Shown: piece after piece, positions 12,701 to 12,881 of the stretch
Position numbering within the stretch: the first letter of the stretch is position 1
How the letters are laid out: every line of letters starts with the position of its first letter
The notes under the pieces: generated by a model
Database searches by the model: none
Seen by the model: only the letters and a program-made list of their open reading frames with translations
Told to the model about the DNA's origin: nothing
NCBI GenBank assembly: GCA_944363385.1
Contig: CALVUB010000015.1
Coordinates: 1 to 12,881 of the forward strand
Length of the DNA: 12,881 bases
Source: an uncultured Clostridia bacterium
Lineage (GTDB): Bacteria > Bacillota > Clostridia > Christensenellales > UBA1242
Reading direction: 5' to 3'
Position numbers and translations under genes: made by a program

Positions 12701-12881
12701 AGTGCGTGACGATTCAAACTCTCGAAGCGGAGGAAATGTGCTCAGCAGTTTGCAATCTTTCCCAAGCGCAATCTTGTCGGTGACAGTCACATCTGACTCT
12801 TCAAGACTTTTCATCACAGATAAAGCTGAAGAAGGCAATATTCTCACTCAAGCAGGTTTCTCTTTGACAGGAACTTTCTAT
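9747..12881 (+). CDS. Giant secreted/surface protein with Ig-like strands (3' end beyond window)
   Basis: The frame is open from ATG 9747 to the last base: 1045 codons and no stop. AGGAG (9733-9737) lies 9 bases upstream. The N-terminus is a typical export signal: MKTKK, a hydrophobic core (about 6-28, LFNSICLTFVLIGVLIGGLF), then SSDAAF as a possible cleavage area. The rest is polar, rich in Asn, Thr, Ser, Tyr and Asp, and almost free of cysteine (one after the signal, in NQCQSR), as in extracellular Gram-positive proteins. A strand-like G-x-Y followed by hydrophobics recurs at about residues 191, 343, 534, 811 and 980 (for example EEGLYTLVIP, DAGLYLIEVYD, EGTYQFLVRD). One is followed by DIAGNVGYDIFVLDNTEPRF, a pattern seen in bacterial Ig-like domains. 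The role is unknown; adhesin or surface-layer-like is a guess. Any LPxTG or other anchor would lie beyond the window. Confidence 0.9.
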   Translation, partial: MKTKKLFNSICLTFVLIGVLIGGLFLSGEKKFISSDAAFTEYTEITNNLPEYLNRKGGIKTSDDSIILLDATTNNTFSLSIAADEDDIITGENDNEQNYSYKISDTEYYYFNFTNALSLYKDVTNQQDYTNQANLLGTTSIENFASPHTNNAFTVDGLSVPPQKLNVNFKIGPKFSVDTQNPQKIITLEEGLYTLVIPMTRWYTYDGGLTYATDSSDTVQIEYTFMIFNSNTYFNSTTGLQNATMLNTENVTLTNNSGYSMFYYYNYTSTSLPKFSYNPYVYQITVNFTDYNQNSFYRKVEYNGNGFNIKDSNGDLVSEGEEYIMTGYDDESKEAYITFNELGSYDISFEYLYRVEDSNEIFELPFDQLQSDSSLIQYNKAQRLYIYGYQTMYTNFNEPVDSATNQCQSRELKTISEDKTTFEQSADITALFMKSTQKTAFSQPSSNPYTISGNDSLQSEVQAFLKSGNAPSLVTTNQVPIRFLSNVNLKTSSATNDNTKSYIFSVTGEGNSLTLDDSSDDSSAFTNENQNTPGTYVYIIQYQFDSYLGEGGVQQSAYYHYQIFYFQITNETPAVTVVDENGNNFSTTRYTNKSVYLINESTDSPYNADVTIEVNIYDYETRQSQTIGFQNLASYDKSTYTYFASLSSDEAGLLAHKGKEAVYIDSQGTGADRKFTISYRSTMTSNNSYTFTIDTDEISFASPRLAEEGLDGNYSLGRDITAPTTNSPFAFAWNEKASGATTYGYVKYFQFQAINYYNTTSLQSLLNQLLTIGVVPVSYKLDFSNYSDWSPISNAYGLNTISGTSIKTDAGLYLIEVYDIAGNVGYDIFVLDNTEPRFIKITEADTTTLEILSASDVIAVSDATVSVNWGDYKGIILQNYSDFSAIKSYEYAYMVDKVSADTALQDALRKYTNPAENSNIKHLSQLTGNIEDSLPYASNYMVIEIDNNFAVKNTTSDNFVLQQGNSYTIEMISNDVAIEGTYQFLVRDDSNSRSGGNVLSSLQSFPSAILSVTVTSDSSRLFITDKAEEGNILTQAGFSLTGTFY

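Noticed and set aside
1-12881. Mollicute-type code (TGA = Trp) because of the high AT content
   Set aside because: TGA ends the collagen-like gene right before a terminator and ends dfx at an ATGA overlap, while Trp is written TGG throughout.

Overview
The window looks like one end of a contig from an AT-rich, low-GC Gram-positive anaerobe (Bacillota), probably an uncultured lineage assembled from metagenomic Illumina data. The evidence is mixed. TGA is used as a stop codon (collagen-like gene, dfx), so the code is not the Mollicute one. Shine-Dalgarno (SD) sites are strong and of the AGGAGG type. The stress genes suit an anaerobe: superoxide reductase, Prx6-type peroxiredoxin and Hsp20. Surface proteins are a collagen-like Gly-X-Y protein with a BclA-like C-terminal domain and a giant secreted protein. 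Bases 1-55 are not biological: they match the Illumina P5/TruSeq adapter, fused directly to the truncated 5' end of the first gene.

Layout. 1-55 adapter. 57-1088 (+) 5'-truncated collagen-like surface protein, then a terminator. 1199-1366 is the leuS promoter and leader: a 10-codon Leu-rich mini-ORF (MKYSKNLALL) followed by a chain of mutually exclusive hairpins that ends in a terminator-like stem just before the SD of leuS (1367-3775, +). Between the stop codons of leuS and the converging small membrane-protein gene lies a 107-base element (3776-3882). All of it folds into a perfect four-way cloverleaf with no unpaired junction bases, and its T-tracts serve both directions. On the minus strand follow the small membrane protein (3884-4306) and a Prx6-type peroxiredoxin (4436-5122). 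tRNA-Ser(CGA) lies at 5290-5380 (+).

Downstream of the tRNA, 5400-6340 is markedly more AT-rich with different codon use. It holds a GNAT acetyltransferase and an ORF without a start codon, and looks like a foreign islet. Host-like composition resumes with a small nucleoside-deoxyribosyltransferase-like protein (6428-6727, +), a bidirectional terminator and hsp20 (6834-7292, -). The hsp20 promoter is a perfect consensus with a CIRCE-like half-site in its spacer. A divergent promoter then drives a two-gene operon: dfx (superoxide reductase) overlapping by 4 bp a uracil-DNA-glycosylase-superfamily gene. Next is a divergent nucleoside-hydrolase-like gene (8498-9457), which appears to be transcribed as leaderless mRNA. 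After a very AT-rich gap, a huge exported protein begins at 9747 and stays open to the window end (1045 codons, no stop).

The most notable signals are the apparent leucine-codon attenuator on leuS with a possibly leaderless leader peptide, and the perfect cloverleaf terminator. Next come the LeuRS and nucleoside-hydrolase variants with altered signature residues, and the SOR-UDG operon. The pairing observations come directly from the sequence. Their regulatory meaning is inference.
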